Below, in pieces: positions 1-10,514 of a stretch of DNA of 64,000 nt. Position numbers and translations under genes: made by a program. The stretch is from Amoeboaphelidium protococcarum (Eukaryota > Aphelidiomycota > Aphelidea). The DNA is taken from assembly GCA_023515745.1 (NCBI GenBank), contig JALECJ010000020.1, forward strand, positions 1,116,001-1,180,000, given 5' to 3'. How positions within the stretch are numbered: the first letter of the stretch is position 1; each line of letters starts with the position of its first letter. The notes under the pieces are model-generated. The model ran no database searches. It was not told the origin of the DNA and saw only the letters and a list, made by a program, of their open reading frames with translations.

Positions 1-237
1 ATATCTGATCTAAAATCAGGTGATATGCTAAGCAGAGAATGGTAAATTGAAAAGCATATGAGATTTTCATACTATAACGCAGAATCACAAGATCATTATT
101 GACAAGGCCTGCCCATGAACTGCAATCAATTTGAAACTGAAGATTTTTAGATTTAAACAATTTAACACAATTTTATTACTAACATTCTATCACAACATCT
201 ATATGAAATACTAGCTTAAAGCTCTTTAATGATGTGT

Positions 238-1272
238 TCAGTTGATGGTGTTTCCAAGACCGTTTCCTGATCCTTTCACTGAACCAGTCTGGCCGCCAAA
301 ACTGAGCACGCCGTTGCTACCGGTAGAGGTAGAAGAGCCAGAACCTTTTACTGTTCCAACTGCACCATTTATTTCCCCCTGTTGATCTGGCGCCAGATTG
401 ACGTGGTTATCCTAGCCATTACCGGAATTTTCAATCTATCCAGAGCTGCCACCGAATGAACCAGCATTACCCGTATTAGAATCCTACGAGGTGGAGATAG
501 TATTACCAACGTTGAGACTGCCCACAGTGGTGTTCTAAGCTCCAGTGGCACTATTGTTTATAGAGTTACCCACATTGGACTGACCTCCTGAGCTACCCCA
601 GCCACGACCATTACCAGTTTTAACGTCAGACGACACATTCAGCGCGTTACCAACTTCAGCTTTGTCAATCTATGAACCATTGCCTGTCAAATTGTTGTTG
701 ACACCATTACCGGACGCGTCAACTCCACCAGAGTCTCCACCGAAAAATCCACTACCACCAGTGTGAGTGTCTTGATCAGAGCTTTGCACGTTACCGACAC
801 TGAGGAAAGTTGGCTTAGCTGGAGTAGCTGATGGAGTCTAGGTGGAAGAAGAAGTAGAGCTTGGAATCAGAATGATAGTAGATGTGGTATTATGCTATTA
901 TTGATGCGGTACATCAGGAATAACATTGTCAGTAGGGGTGACTATAACAGAAGCAGTGCCATTCTAGACAGGAGCAGTGGAATTACTTTTGGTATCATGA
1001 TGGACAGGAGCAGGTGAATTGTTACTGGTACCATTTTGGGTAGGAGCAGGAGCATTGGTAGAAGGAGCAGTAACGTTATAAGCAGCTTTAGGCAAGATTG
1101 GCTGAGTGGAATTGTTCAAGTCAGCCAGCGTCAGATTATTAGTGCACAGATAAGCAGCACAGTCCAGCACAATTTTGACCGAATTCTTTGGTGCATAATC
1201 AGGTGTTTGCACTGGGGCAGACAGAGAGGCAGCGAGCAAGCAAGATGCAATCAAGGTATAACTAACAATCAT
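238..1272 (-). CDS. Secreted Ser/Gly/Asn-rich protein (344 aa), function unknown
   Basis: The frame is open from an ATG at 1272 to TGA at 238-240 when TAA/TAG are read as Gln. Residues 1-20 (MIVSYTLIASCLLAASLSAP) form a classic signal peptide with hydrophobic core and small residues before the cleavage point. A short Cys-containing segment follows, then a Pro/Ala/Thr/Asn linker with N-x-S/T sites. The C-terminal 200 residues are repetitive Gly/Asn/Ser/Val with recurring G-N-x and V-G-N units. This composition suits an extracellular or wall-associated, possibly O-glycosylated protein. No enzymatic domain is recognisable. An in-frame ATG lies 21 codons upstream-equivalent only via non-ATG codons, so 1272 is preferred because it directly precedes the signal peptide. 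The gene lies head-to-tail after APC10, 181 bp away. Identity as a cell-surface protein is inferred from composition alone. Confidence 0.65.
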
Positions 1273-1453
1273 CTTTCTGAAACAATAAGTAAGGATGCAA
1301 ACTTTTAGGAAACAAGTAAAGATATTTTTACACAATAATAGATATATAGTTAGAAGAAAGAAGAGAGAATGAAGAGCATATCAAGAGCCATTTATCACAT
1401 CCTCCGCACTCATACATACGCCGCTCCTCGTATTGTGACCAGGGGATGGGCAA

Positions 1454-2227
1454 TCAGCGAATCAGAGACATTCTTTCAACAAATGATCTCTCCCCTTTTC
1501 TTGTGCCAAGGGCTGCCTCAGCTTGTCTCTGCAAACCTTGCAATTAAGTAAATTTCTTCTACTACTACTACTGTGGATGTTCATTTCTTTGTAGCGGATG
1601 AACTTGTCGATCTACCATGCGAAAGTCTTAATCTTCTTCATATTGACGCGTTTCATCCAAAGTGGACGCGTAAACTTTAATCAGCCGAATGTGCGAATCT
1701 TTTCCATTCTGATGATTTGAAACAATCGATAAGGATATCTTGTTGCATCTGAATAATTTTTAATCTGCTGTAGGTGGGCCATCGATTGAATCTTCTTCAT
1801 CTTATAACAATGATCCAAAATCCACCTCACACCATCGCTCATTCTCTTCAACATCAGCGTCCATACTGTCTCGCTACTCGTCGTCTAAATCACCGGGAAC
1901 TTGAACTCGCTCCACTTCCACCCCATCTGCCTTCACAACAATTACTCGTGGACAATAGCTCTCATCTAATCTCCAGTCGCAATAAATCAAAACTCTACTG
2001 ATGGGAATCATTTTCCCCTGCGGATCCATCGTAATTACAATTTCATGAGGCTAGTTTCCATCAGACTGCCAGTACGTAGAAACATCGTTATCGATCAACT
2101 TGTAAACATTATAAGCCGCCTTCACTGAACTGACTGACCATTACACTTTAGTAGATACATCCTTCTCAAATTATCTCAAACTCAGCTTATTCGCACTTTC
2201 AATCTCACCAATTTTAGATGACAACAT
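1454..2227 (-). CDS. APC10: Anaphase-promoting complex subunit 10 (APC10/DOC1)
   Basis: APC10/Doc1 is the DOC-domain processivity subunit of the APC/C ubiquitin ligase; with the co-activator it forms the D-box receptor. The 257-residue frame carries the DOC jelly-roll signature: VKAAYNVYKLIDNDVSTYWQ and QPHEIVITM in the N-terminal half, and SNHQNGKDSHIRLIKVYAS in the second half, which is close to the family's NHQNGRDTHIR motif. The protein ends in Ile-Arg, the IR tail that docks APC10 to TPR subunits such as Cdc27. This supports TGA at 1454-1456 as the true stop and TAG/TAA as Gln (four TAG codons in a row before the tail give QQQQ). It is intronless and divergent from RPT2 across 334 bp. 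The C-terminal segment after the DOC domain is longer and more Q-rich than usual. Confidence 0.93.
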
Positions 2228-2561
2228 CTTATCTTATATGGCGACTATGTAGATTACTTTGTAATAAAACGAATGGACAAAACTAAGCTGTAATTCACTT
2301 TTCGGGGGTAAGTATAAGGCAGCGGATGATGAGAATATTTCGTGCGTGAAACAGTTTAAAAATTTTGTCGCGTCGTTCATGCAGTCATCAGACAAGACTT
2401 TCTCAGCTGTCAATTCTTCCGAAAGATTTCACTGCACGTTTCTTCCATTGAAAGAGAGAGAGAGAGACAGAGATAGTCAGTCAGCGGAACAATTCTTTCA
2501 TTCTTTGTAATTAAAGCTATAGTTAGTCCTATTACGCAATATATCATAACGAATAGCAAGT
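2228..2561. promoter_or_regulatory. Shared divergent promoter region, APC10 / RPT2
   Basis: This 334-bp gap lies between the ATG codons of two divergent genes, so it must hold both promoters. It contains a GTGAAAC box near 2345, a (GA)n tract at about 2453-2475 and AT-rich stretches. No further gene is visible. The GAAAC element recurs in other promoters of the window. Confidence 0.5.
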
Positions 2562-3941
2562 ATGGGAGCTGCACCAAGTTAGTAAAGTTAGTAGTAGAAC
2601 AACGAAAAGAAGAAGCAGGAGAAGAAAAAGTATGAACCTCCAGCTGGTCCAACTAGAATTGGAAAGAAGAAGCGCAAGGGAGCTGAAGGTCCTAACAAGT
2701 TGCCTCAAATCTATCCCACAACCAGGTGCAAGTTGAAGTTGCTTCGAGCAGAGAGAATTAAAGATTATCTACTGTTGGAGGAAGAATTTATTTAGAATCA
2801 GGAGTAGTACAAGGTGACCAGAGCCAAGGCTGCTAGTAAGGCTGGTGCTAATGGTGCAGCTGAGGGAGAGACGGCACATCAGAAGCAGTAGGAAGATGAG
2901 AGAAATCAGGTGGATCAACTCAGAGGAACTCCGCTATCTCTTGGCCAACTGGAGGAAGTTATTGATGATGATCATGCTATTGTCAGTACTTCTTAGGGCG
3001 GACCTGAGACTTATGTCACCATCTTGTCCGTTGTAGATAAGGATTAGTTGGAACCGGGATGCACTGTTTTGCTGCATAACAAGACTAGTTCAATTGTTGG
3101 TCTATTTAATGATGATACGGATGCCACAGTCAATGTGATGAAGATGGACAAGGCACCGACTGAGACTTATGCTGACGTTGGTGGACTGGAGCAGTAGATT
3201 CAAGAGATTAAGGAGAGTGTTGAACTGCCATTGACTCATCCAGAATTGTATGAAGAGATGGGAATCCGTCCGCCAAAAGGTGTCATATTGTATGGACAAC
3301 CTGGTACTGGAAAGACGCTGTTAGCCAAGGCTGTGGCTAACCAGACTAGTGCCACTTTTCTGCGTATTGTCGGCTCTGAGCTGATTCAAAAGTATCTGGG
3401 TGAAGGTCCAAAGTTGGTGCGTCAGTTATTTCAGACTGCCGCAGATTCTGCACCATCTATCATTTTTATTGATGAAATCGATGCTGTCGGTACCAAGAGA
3501 TACGACTCCAACAGTGGTGGTGAACGTGAGATTTAGAGAACTATGCTTGAGCTGCTGAACCAATTGGACGGTTTCGATGATCGTGGAGATATCAAAGTCA
3601 TAATGGCTACCAATAGAATCGAATCGCTGGATCCCGCTCTAATTAGAGCCGGTAGAATTGATAGAAAGATTGAGTTTCCTCTGCCTGACTATAAGACAAA
3701 GAGACGCATTTTCAACGTGCACACTGGGCGTATGAATCTGGCTGAAGATGTTGATCTGGATGAGTTTGTACTGAGTAAAGATGATCTCAGTGGTGCTGAT
3801 ATCAAGGCTATCTGTACTGAGGCTGGTCTACTGGCTCTGCGTGAGAGACGTATGCGCGTCTGTGCTGATGATCTGCGCAAGGCCAAAGAGAAGGTGCTCA
3901 AGACAAAGTAGGAGGGTACTCCAGAGGGGTTGTACTTGTGA
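2562..3941 (+). CDS. RPT2: 26S proteasome regulatory ATPase subunit 4 (RPT2)
   Basis: RPT2 is one of six AAA+ ATPases in the base of the 19S particle and unfolds substrates and gates the 20S pore. The 459-residue frame runs MGAAPSQQSQQQ... to ...EGLYL. It has a Lys/Gln-rich N-terminus, a coiled-coil/OB region, Walker A at about 244-251 (GQPGTGKT, where the family more often has GPPGTGKT or GAPGTGKT), Walker B at about 301-308 (IIFIDEID), the second-region-of-homology block ([20 protein letters not shown]) and the AAA lid. The last three residues, LYL, are the HbYX-type tail that opens the 20S gate. The invariant GGEREIQRTM block has its Gln encoded by TAG at about 3535. Intronless. Length is slightly above the usual 437-440 because of the Q-rich N-terminus. 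Confidence 0.98.
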
Positions 3942-4138
3942 TCGTATGTATCATTGCTGTGGTGGATTGTTATAAGGATGATCATAAAAGTGATCAATAA
4001 AAACTGTTTAGCGAAAGATTCAGATATTGTAAATTTCAATTTCATATATTTCATACAGGCTGCTTATTAATAAAGTTCACATTGTCAATATCACGATGTC
4101 ACCAGTTTGTCCTTGAATCCAGCAGAGATATGGGATAC

Positions 4139-4840
4139 TCATAGACGGCGTTCTTGCTCAAGATCAGAACTGCTTGCAGATGAAGTGCCTAATGATGTGG
4201 TATCGTCAGGACCAGCTGCAGCAATATTAGGATCAGTAACAGTGGCGGTGAATTGGCCACCCTTGACTTCTCTCACCTCAACTGGCAGAACTTGAGGAGT
4301 CTCAATGACACGCTCCTTAATAGGCTGCACAGTGTGGATCACCTTGTGCTGTTCAATTTCACGCTCAATCACTGGCTAGATCTCTTCCACAACCTTGACA
4401 GAATTGTGTTCATGAATTTGAGGCTGGTTAACCACAGTCTACTTATCAACAGATACACCACGTTCCACAGGGCGATGTTTCTGCATTTCAGCATTTAACT
4501 GACCAGTGATATCAGCTTTAGGAGCAGCGAATTCACGGTGCTGAGTAGGCAGCTGAGCCTGAACATGCTACTCTGGAGCCACAATGTGCTCCTGCTTCTT
4601 CTCAACGACAGGCTTGTGGATTTCATGCTCACGACGTCTCTCAATCACTGGCTAGACCTCAGTCACCTCATGAACTTCCTTGTTATTCACCACGATGTCA
4701 GCATGCTTTCTCTGTACAACCTTGTCAGGATTCTTCACAATCTCAGCTGCGTTAACATGATGATGCGACTGCGACTCCTTGTTAAATGGAACGTTCTCTG
4801 TCTCTTTATTCTAATGACGATGCTTTCCAAGTCCAAACAT
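4139..4840 (-). CDS. Hydrophilic repeat protein resembling fungal allergen/stress proteins (233 aa)
   Basis: The frame starts MFGLGKHRHQNKETENVPF and ends EQERRL before TGA at 4139-4141. It is highly charged, rich in Glu, Val, His, Gln and Ile, and has no membrane segment. Repeated units of the form V-x-E-(V/I)-Q-P-V-I-E-R-(E/R) appear at least twice, with related H-T-V-Q-P-I-K-E-R-V and H-E-H/K-x-V-V-E segments between them. This pattern is familiar from fungal proteins annotated as allergens or LEA/stress-associated proteins, which have no defined biochemical activity. Assignment rests on the repeat pattern only. The gene points away from the RhoGEF gene and its 3' end is 198 bp from the RPT2 stop. 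Intronless. Confidence 0.7.
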
Positions 4841-5452
4841 ATTCAGTTGATATATATATAGTAAAGTAAAGTAAGTGTAATATATTTCAGATACACAAGT
4901 TGTTAATGTTATATTGGAAGAAGAGAGGGATCTGGTATGTAACGAGCTTTTATCCGCACGGGTTAGTCATAGTTGAATAATACCAGTAGTGTCGTCGTCA
5001 CAATGTAGTCATCATGAAACTGATTACAACCACAGCGTGTGAAAATCGTGGTCATCGATGCAGAGTCATCCCCTAGTTAGATCACTCAATCTAGATACTG
5101 CATGAATTTCTAGAGACATTCCAATGTAATGTTATGTTCGAAAATACTTTGTCTGAATGATAGTTCTGAACACTATGGTATGGTCTATATAGAATGCCAT
5201 GTGAATCATAATTCCCATAGAATTGCGAGATCAACCTGATGAAACGACGCGGTCTATTTTTAGCTTATTGATTGATGAAGATTGTTGTCGTTGTTAAATC
5301 CCTTAACAATTAACTGGGGGTGTGATATTCTTAACTTTTTTCAGTCCTTTATAGATTGCATTAATTACAAAGATTATTGTACCATCTTTATTTCAAAGAT
5401 ATCTCCATCTATTACAACTGAAGCGCGAGAAATCGAATTGACTCGAGCCAAG
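4841..5452. promoter_or_regulatory. 612-bp divergent intergenic region
   Basis: This separates the hydrophilic repeat gene (minus) from the RhoGEF gene (plus). No coding region is recognisable on either strand when TGA is the only stop. It contains a GAAACGACGCGG element at 5241-5252 that combines the GAAAC and ACGCG motifs seen at other promoters here. Confidence 0.4.
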
Positions 5453-8400
5453 ATGAGTGATTCGATTAGAGAGAATTCAGGGGAGGTAAAAATCATTTAA
5501 CACTAAAATTGATCGATTAACTTCATACTCCCTCATCGCTCTATATGTAGGTGCTTCGCATTGAAAGTAAAATGCTGCAAAGACCGACTGGACTGTTTGG
5601 ATTCTGGAATAAGATTGTGTCCGTGTCGATTTGTATCTAGAGAATTGATGACGACGTGTCAGAGATGAAGGTTGTCGATGCTCTTGATCAGTGCACCGTT
5701 CACTTCACCTGTCTCCTGGTTGAGGGAAACAGACGCGTGGCTTAGAAATTCTCTGTTACATCTATCAAGGATATTTCTTTTGGTATTGCATGGCGTAAAA
5801 GTGGCGATGCCGTGACCAGCTTGCCATTGTTTGAACTATCATGCGATACTAGGCACAAGATGTAAATTCTACTCAGCTACTGGCGGTAGTACTCTAATGT
5901 CGTCATTGCCGTGGATTCTGTTGAGATTGCTGATATTGTAATAAAGCCTGGAGTGGACTCTATTTAGAGCACTGGTAAATCTGTACCATTAATCACGGAA
6001 GATGTTATTGTCAAGTCCACCTCCATTTAGACTAAGCAGACAGAGAATTATTCTACTGAGTAGCGAAAGGCTGTGATTATCATTTAGGGTGTGGTAAGAA
6101 TGTATTTGTAGAGGAAGAGGTATTTGCGTACTTTGAGAGATATTACTCTGGTTTAGTCATGCATAAGAAGGCATTAGGTGCGCGGACTCTTGGCGGTGGA
6201 GAAGTACTCCAAGTTGGCACAGAAGTATTAGCCTCATAGGACACGCGTCGTGATGGAATTATACTCTACAGAGGTGAATTATGTGACATAGCTGGATCAG
6301 CTGGTGAGGCTATTTCTGAAACCACTGCGTTCACTGTGTGGAGTTCAAGATTCTTTATCATCTTCTACTGGTTACTCTGTGGACAAAGTCTCATCTCAGC
6401 CTAGTCTGGCACCATCCAGTTCATCGGGTAATGCACCATCTCCCTAGCATAGTCATATGTCTTCCCTAGCTAAAGAGATGGGTATCGATCCAGAGATTAT
6501 CAGTACAATTTTCATGAATGTGGAGGATATTGCTGATAAGCACAAATAGTTTGTAAATAATTTCAAATCAGTCATTGATGGATGGGATGAGTACAGTTGC
6601 ATCGGGTAATTGGTTGGTTCATTTGCGGAATAGCTGAGATTGTATAGTGTGTATGCTACAGGATTCTAGGAGTCTAAGAATTCTCTGGTGAAGTGTATGA
6701 AGAACGCCGCCTTCGCCCAGTACGTAGAGACTGTATAGTAATTGAAAGAGGTCAAGAGGTAGGACTTGTCATCATTGTTGATTCTACCTATTCAGCGAAT
6801 TCCTCGTTATGAACTCCTATTGAAAGATTTTATCAAGCACACTTGGACTATCCACCCGGACTATGTTCATCTCCAGTAGGCCCTGGTCAAAGTGAAAGAT
6901 GCTGCTGTGAGAGTGAACAGAGCCAAAGCTTATCATGAGAACAAGTCCAAGCTGTAATCACTGTAAGCGCAGTTAAACAGCGCGTCCACCTCAATGGCAT
7001 TTTCGCAATTTAATCTTAGCCTATCACCAGATGCTGAGAGTAGACGCTCTGAGATGTTGAAAGGCAAAGCTGGTGGTTCAATGTACTTATTTGGAACTAA
7101 TTCTAGTGCTCCGGCTGTTGGGAATATCAGCAACAACAACAATAATAATAATGGAAATGCTAACGGTAACAAGGGAAAGTCTAATGATTAGGATATTCTT
7201 GAGCTGAAAAGAGTGTCCAGTGGATCATAATATTCTGGCTTTCTGTCTAATCCTACGGGAACTATTGGCTCCACCACGACTGCTGCTACAGCAACAAATA
7301 CAGTCACTGACTAGAAATCAAGCACTATCACTAGTGGTGTATCTGCTAGCTAGCTGGAAGAGAACTATCTTGGTGAAGGTGAATTGGTGTATTATCAGCC
7401 TACACAAGTACCTGTTGTTGAGATTTAAAAGTTAGAGGGGGAAGATTCATTATAGAAAAATGCCTAGGAGAAGGTACAAAAGGATTAGCCTCAGGAAACG
7501 CAACCACCACTTTAGTCTACTCCTTCAAGCGCGTCACTATCCCAATCGAAGCCTTAAAAGTTGAAGAAGCTGAGAAAAAGTAAATCTAAAGAGTTTAAGC
7601 ATCAAGAGAGTAAAGCCACATCTGTCAATACCGTCAAGATGAAGCCAAATATTGACATTGATGATCTGTTGACAGCCGGTGACGACGATGAATTCGCAAT
7701 TGGTTACTAGAATGATATTTTGCATAGTCCACTGTCACCTAGGACTGAATTGAAGCTTGTGCCTCTGCAATCCTTTGCATTTCTATTTGCTGATTCTCTG
7801 GTACTGACTAAGCGCGAATCTCATTCCAAACTCGCTGGACAAAAGTTGGTCAAGTCAAAGCAGGCCAGAGTTAGAGCAGAGACTTTCAAGTATCAGCCTA
7901 TTCTGACTATTAATCTCTGTGCCGCTCAGTTTATTGAAGATATACCGTATCCACAGAATGGTGAGATTGAGGATCCTTTAAAGTGGAAAGAGGTGAGAAA
8001 ATAATTTATCATCATTGACGAGAATGATGTGGAATATAAATTCGCCGCAGAGTCTGTTGATTAGAAAGCTAGGTGGGCGTATGACATTAAAGAAGCGTTG
8101 AGCAGACATAAGACGCGAACTTTCAACACCACTAACAGTACATTTAGTAAAGTATCGGCTTCCCAAGATTAGGCAATGTTCACAATCCCAGATATAGCTA
8201 TTGATGAACTCTCCGAGTCTGCGTCAAATAGTCAGAATGGCTCACAGTCGCTGAGAAGTACTTAGAATTACAGTCATTACGCTTCTATTGGTAATATCAG
8301 TGTGGATGCGCGCGTGGATAAGACACCGCGACAGTCTGATGCTTTGAAGCCTATAAGTAAAAGTCCTCCTCGCCGTGTCTCATCCGCTGTAGAGCTATCT

Positions 8401-8547
8401 TCACCCACCACAAGTTCTTAGAATGGTAATGATACCGACAGTACAGTGTTCAACGTTGACAAGGTGAAAGTTTTGAAAAAGCAAGCTACCAGTATATCTC
8501 AATTCACCGCTGCTTCTGCTGCACCATCATCCACTTAAATGAAATGA
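5453..8547 (+). CDS. RhoGEF with IQ motifs, DH and PH domains (1009 aa)
   Basis: This is a Dbl-family guanine-nucleotide exchange factor for Rho-type GTPases. Exons are 5453-5485 and 5551-8547; the 65-nt intron is GT-AG and ends TGTAG. Two IQ-like helices (AVIIIQGVVRMYLQRKRYLR and a following segment ending IRRHQVRGL) lie at about residues 188-220 and could bind calmodulin or myosin light chains. The DH domain spans about 240-480 and contains the diagnostic CR3 block LILPIQRIPRYELLLKDFIK. A low-complexity Asn/Ser/Thr/Gln linker of about 250 residues separates it from a PH domain at about 727-860 (FLFADSLVLTKR ... ARWAYDIKEAL). The DH-PH spacing is unusually long; normally PH follows DH directly. 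The C-terminus is Ser/Thr-rich and probably disordered. Target GTPase cannot be told from sequence. Confidence 0.9.
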
Positions 8548-8655
8548 TGTTTTTTGTTGTTAAAAAGAATAGAATAGAAAATTTCATGTCATTTTGCTAT
8601 ATACCAGGGAATTTACATTAACATCATTCATGTAATATATCAGTGATATGAAAAG

Positions 8656-9066
8656 TCATGGATGCAATTCTTTAATTTTCAATCGCTCCGCTTCGTAAGA
8701 TTTCAAGTCTTCCAGTAGAAGAGCTTTATTCAAATCCAAAATTTTCACTTATACACGCCTAATACACCCGCTGACATGCACAATACTTAGTACATCTGAT
8801 AGCTAATTACTAAAGCATTATCTCAAATATTATGCAGATTCACGCGCCACTCTGAATATACATAGCCTTGTAGTGGGGTTATAATACTTTACACCAGATC
8901 TGGACAAGAACAGAATCACGCCTCGCTCACCAAACTCCCTAAGCATCGCTTATTATATCAGCTCATACACTTGTCCTTAGGATTTCAATGTACTATTCCC
9001 ACTGCTTTATTATTATTATTATTGCTAGAATTTAATCAGAAAATATCTACTCTAAACGCGTACCAT
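8656..9066 (-). CDS. POP5: RNase P/MRP subunit POP5 (Rpp14/Pop5 family, 136 aa)
   Basis: POP5 is a protein subunit of nuclear RNase P and RNase MRP, which mature tRNA 5' ends and pre-rRNA. The protein starts MVRVQSRYFLIKF, matching the family's MVRFKxRY opening. It continues with the central helix (YELIQQAMLREFGERG), the strand block and the C-terminal VHVSGCIRRVQVKIL segment typical of Pop5. A stretch of TAA/TAG codons after the first strand encodes polyglutamine. Length is in the usual 130-170 range. It ends at TGA 8656-8658 and converges with the RhoGEF gene, 108 bp apart. An ACGCGT hexamer overlaps codons 3-4. Confidence 0.85.
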
Positions 9067-9246
9067 TTCCCCTTCTACTGATCTTATCTTACCAGGGCGA
9101 TGATATCAAAGCTGACTGAAAAGTTGCGAAAGATCGCACCCGCTGAAGAACTCTCTTTTCTTTTTCAAATTTCGTTCCAACTTCTTCAATTCGAGAAGTA
9201 CTGTCTGATAAGTGTCCCCAGTACTCTGTATAAACTCTTTTATAAT

Positions 9247-10359
9247 ATGAAATTAACAGGATTGTAAAAGCTTGTGGATAAATGCTGCTGTGTATTGCAT
9301 TTAAGCTGTAAAGAGGAAAAAGTGCAGAATGTAAACCAAGAGTCTTTATAGTACCTGGAAAGTATCATTTGCAGTCAGATCGCTGATATCATTCATAATG
9401 TCATTGTATTGGATTGTGAATACCAGCACTAGCATTAATAATAATAATCATCATCATCATCCAAGTCGTCAAAGAAGATGTCGCTCTCATCAGTCCCTAT
9501 ACTCTTTGCCATTAGAAATTCTCCTTTATATCAGGATTGTTTGTAGTATATCAGATGGATTAATATCAAGGATTCAATTCTGAAATGTACCAACATCACA
9601 CAGGCTGACTTTGATTTTGACTTTTATTATCCGAATATGCCATGGTAAGACTTATTGCCTCAGCTGTTGGAAGATTATTAGACTGAATAGTGTCAAGCAT
9701 CCGATATATCCAGTGATTTATAATTGATGGCTGACTTGAAGCAAGTCACTGAGGTGGGTACTGATAAGTTTAGTCTTGTGACAGATGATATTGACTCGCT
9801 GATTAATTTTGATACTGGTGTGGTGTAATTATTGGAATTTATCGCTTTAAAGTTGGCAAAGTTTTATATTTATCACGCGTTATAGTTAAAGATTGAATGG
9901 CTCAGTCTACCTAATAATAATAATAACAGTTAATAGTTGCAGCATTCAGAATAATAAAAGGGTCAAGACTCGGCGTAGTCTGCAGCATCTCGATCTAAAC
10001 CTGTCTCTTTGATGGATCATATTTAAAAAGAGTTGGCTCCCTATCGACAGTATTCGCCGTTCCATATTGATAGTAATAATAATAATAACAATAATCATTC
10101 CAAGAATTAGGTGCAGCATTCATAAAATCAGTCTGCTTCAGAGCAAGATTAAGGCAATAAGTCAGATACCCAAGATGCTTCTGTACTGTTAATTACTCGT
10201 GATATTCTGCTGGAAGTTTGGCGACGAAATTATTAACATTCACTCAATCTCTCTTCTTAATCTATTCCTGTTAAGCTGCCTTCTAAGCGATAGATTAGTA
10301 TCCAACTACCTTCCACGTAATAAAATTAGATTAAAAGATCATTTGTACGAAATATGTGA
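9247..10359 (+). CDS. Uncharacterised Asn/Gln-rich protein (370 aa)
   Basis: The frame runs from ATG 9247 to TGA 10357-10359. It has a predicted helical N-terminal half (LQKLVDKCCCVLHLSCKEEK and later LLEFIALKLAKFYIYHALQL) separated by low-complexity runs of Asn, Ser, His and Gln. The Gln runs are encoded by mixtures of CAG, CAA, TAG and TAA, and the Asn runs by AAT/AAC repeats. I recognise no domain. The real content is supported by the absence of TGA over 370 codons and by hydrophobic periodicity between the low-complexity runs. It converges with the Kch1-like gene, the stops being about 155 bp apart. An additional upstream exon cannot be excluded. Confidence 0.5.
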
Positions 10360-10514
10360 ATTTTGTCAACAAAGCTAGACATTCTCTGTTTTTACTCAAG
10401 CTTATTGGCTAGTATTAAGATATTATCATTCATAACCCTTGATGTTAAAACTGGTTAAAATAGTATGATTAAATAAAGATTTATATAATTTCATTCAGGA
10501 CATTTGAGAGATAT

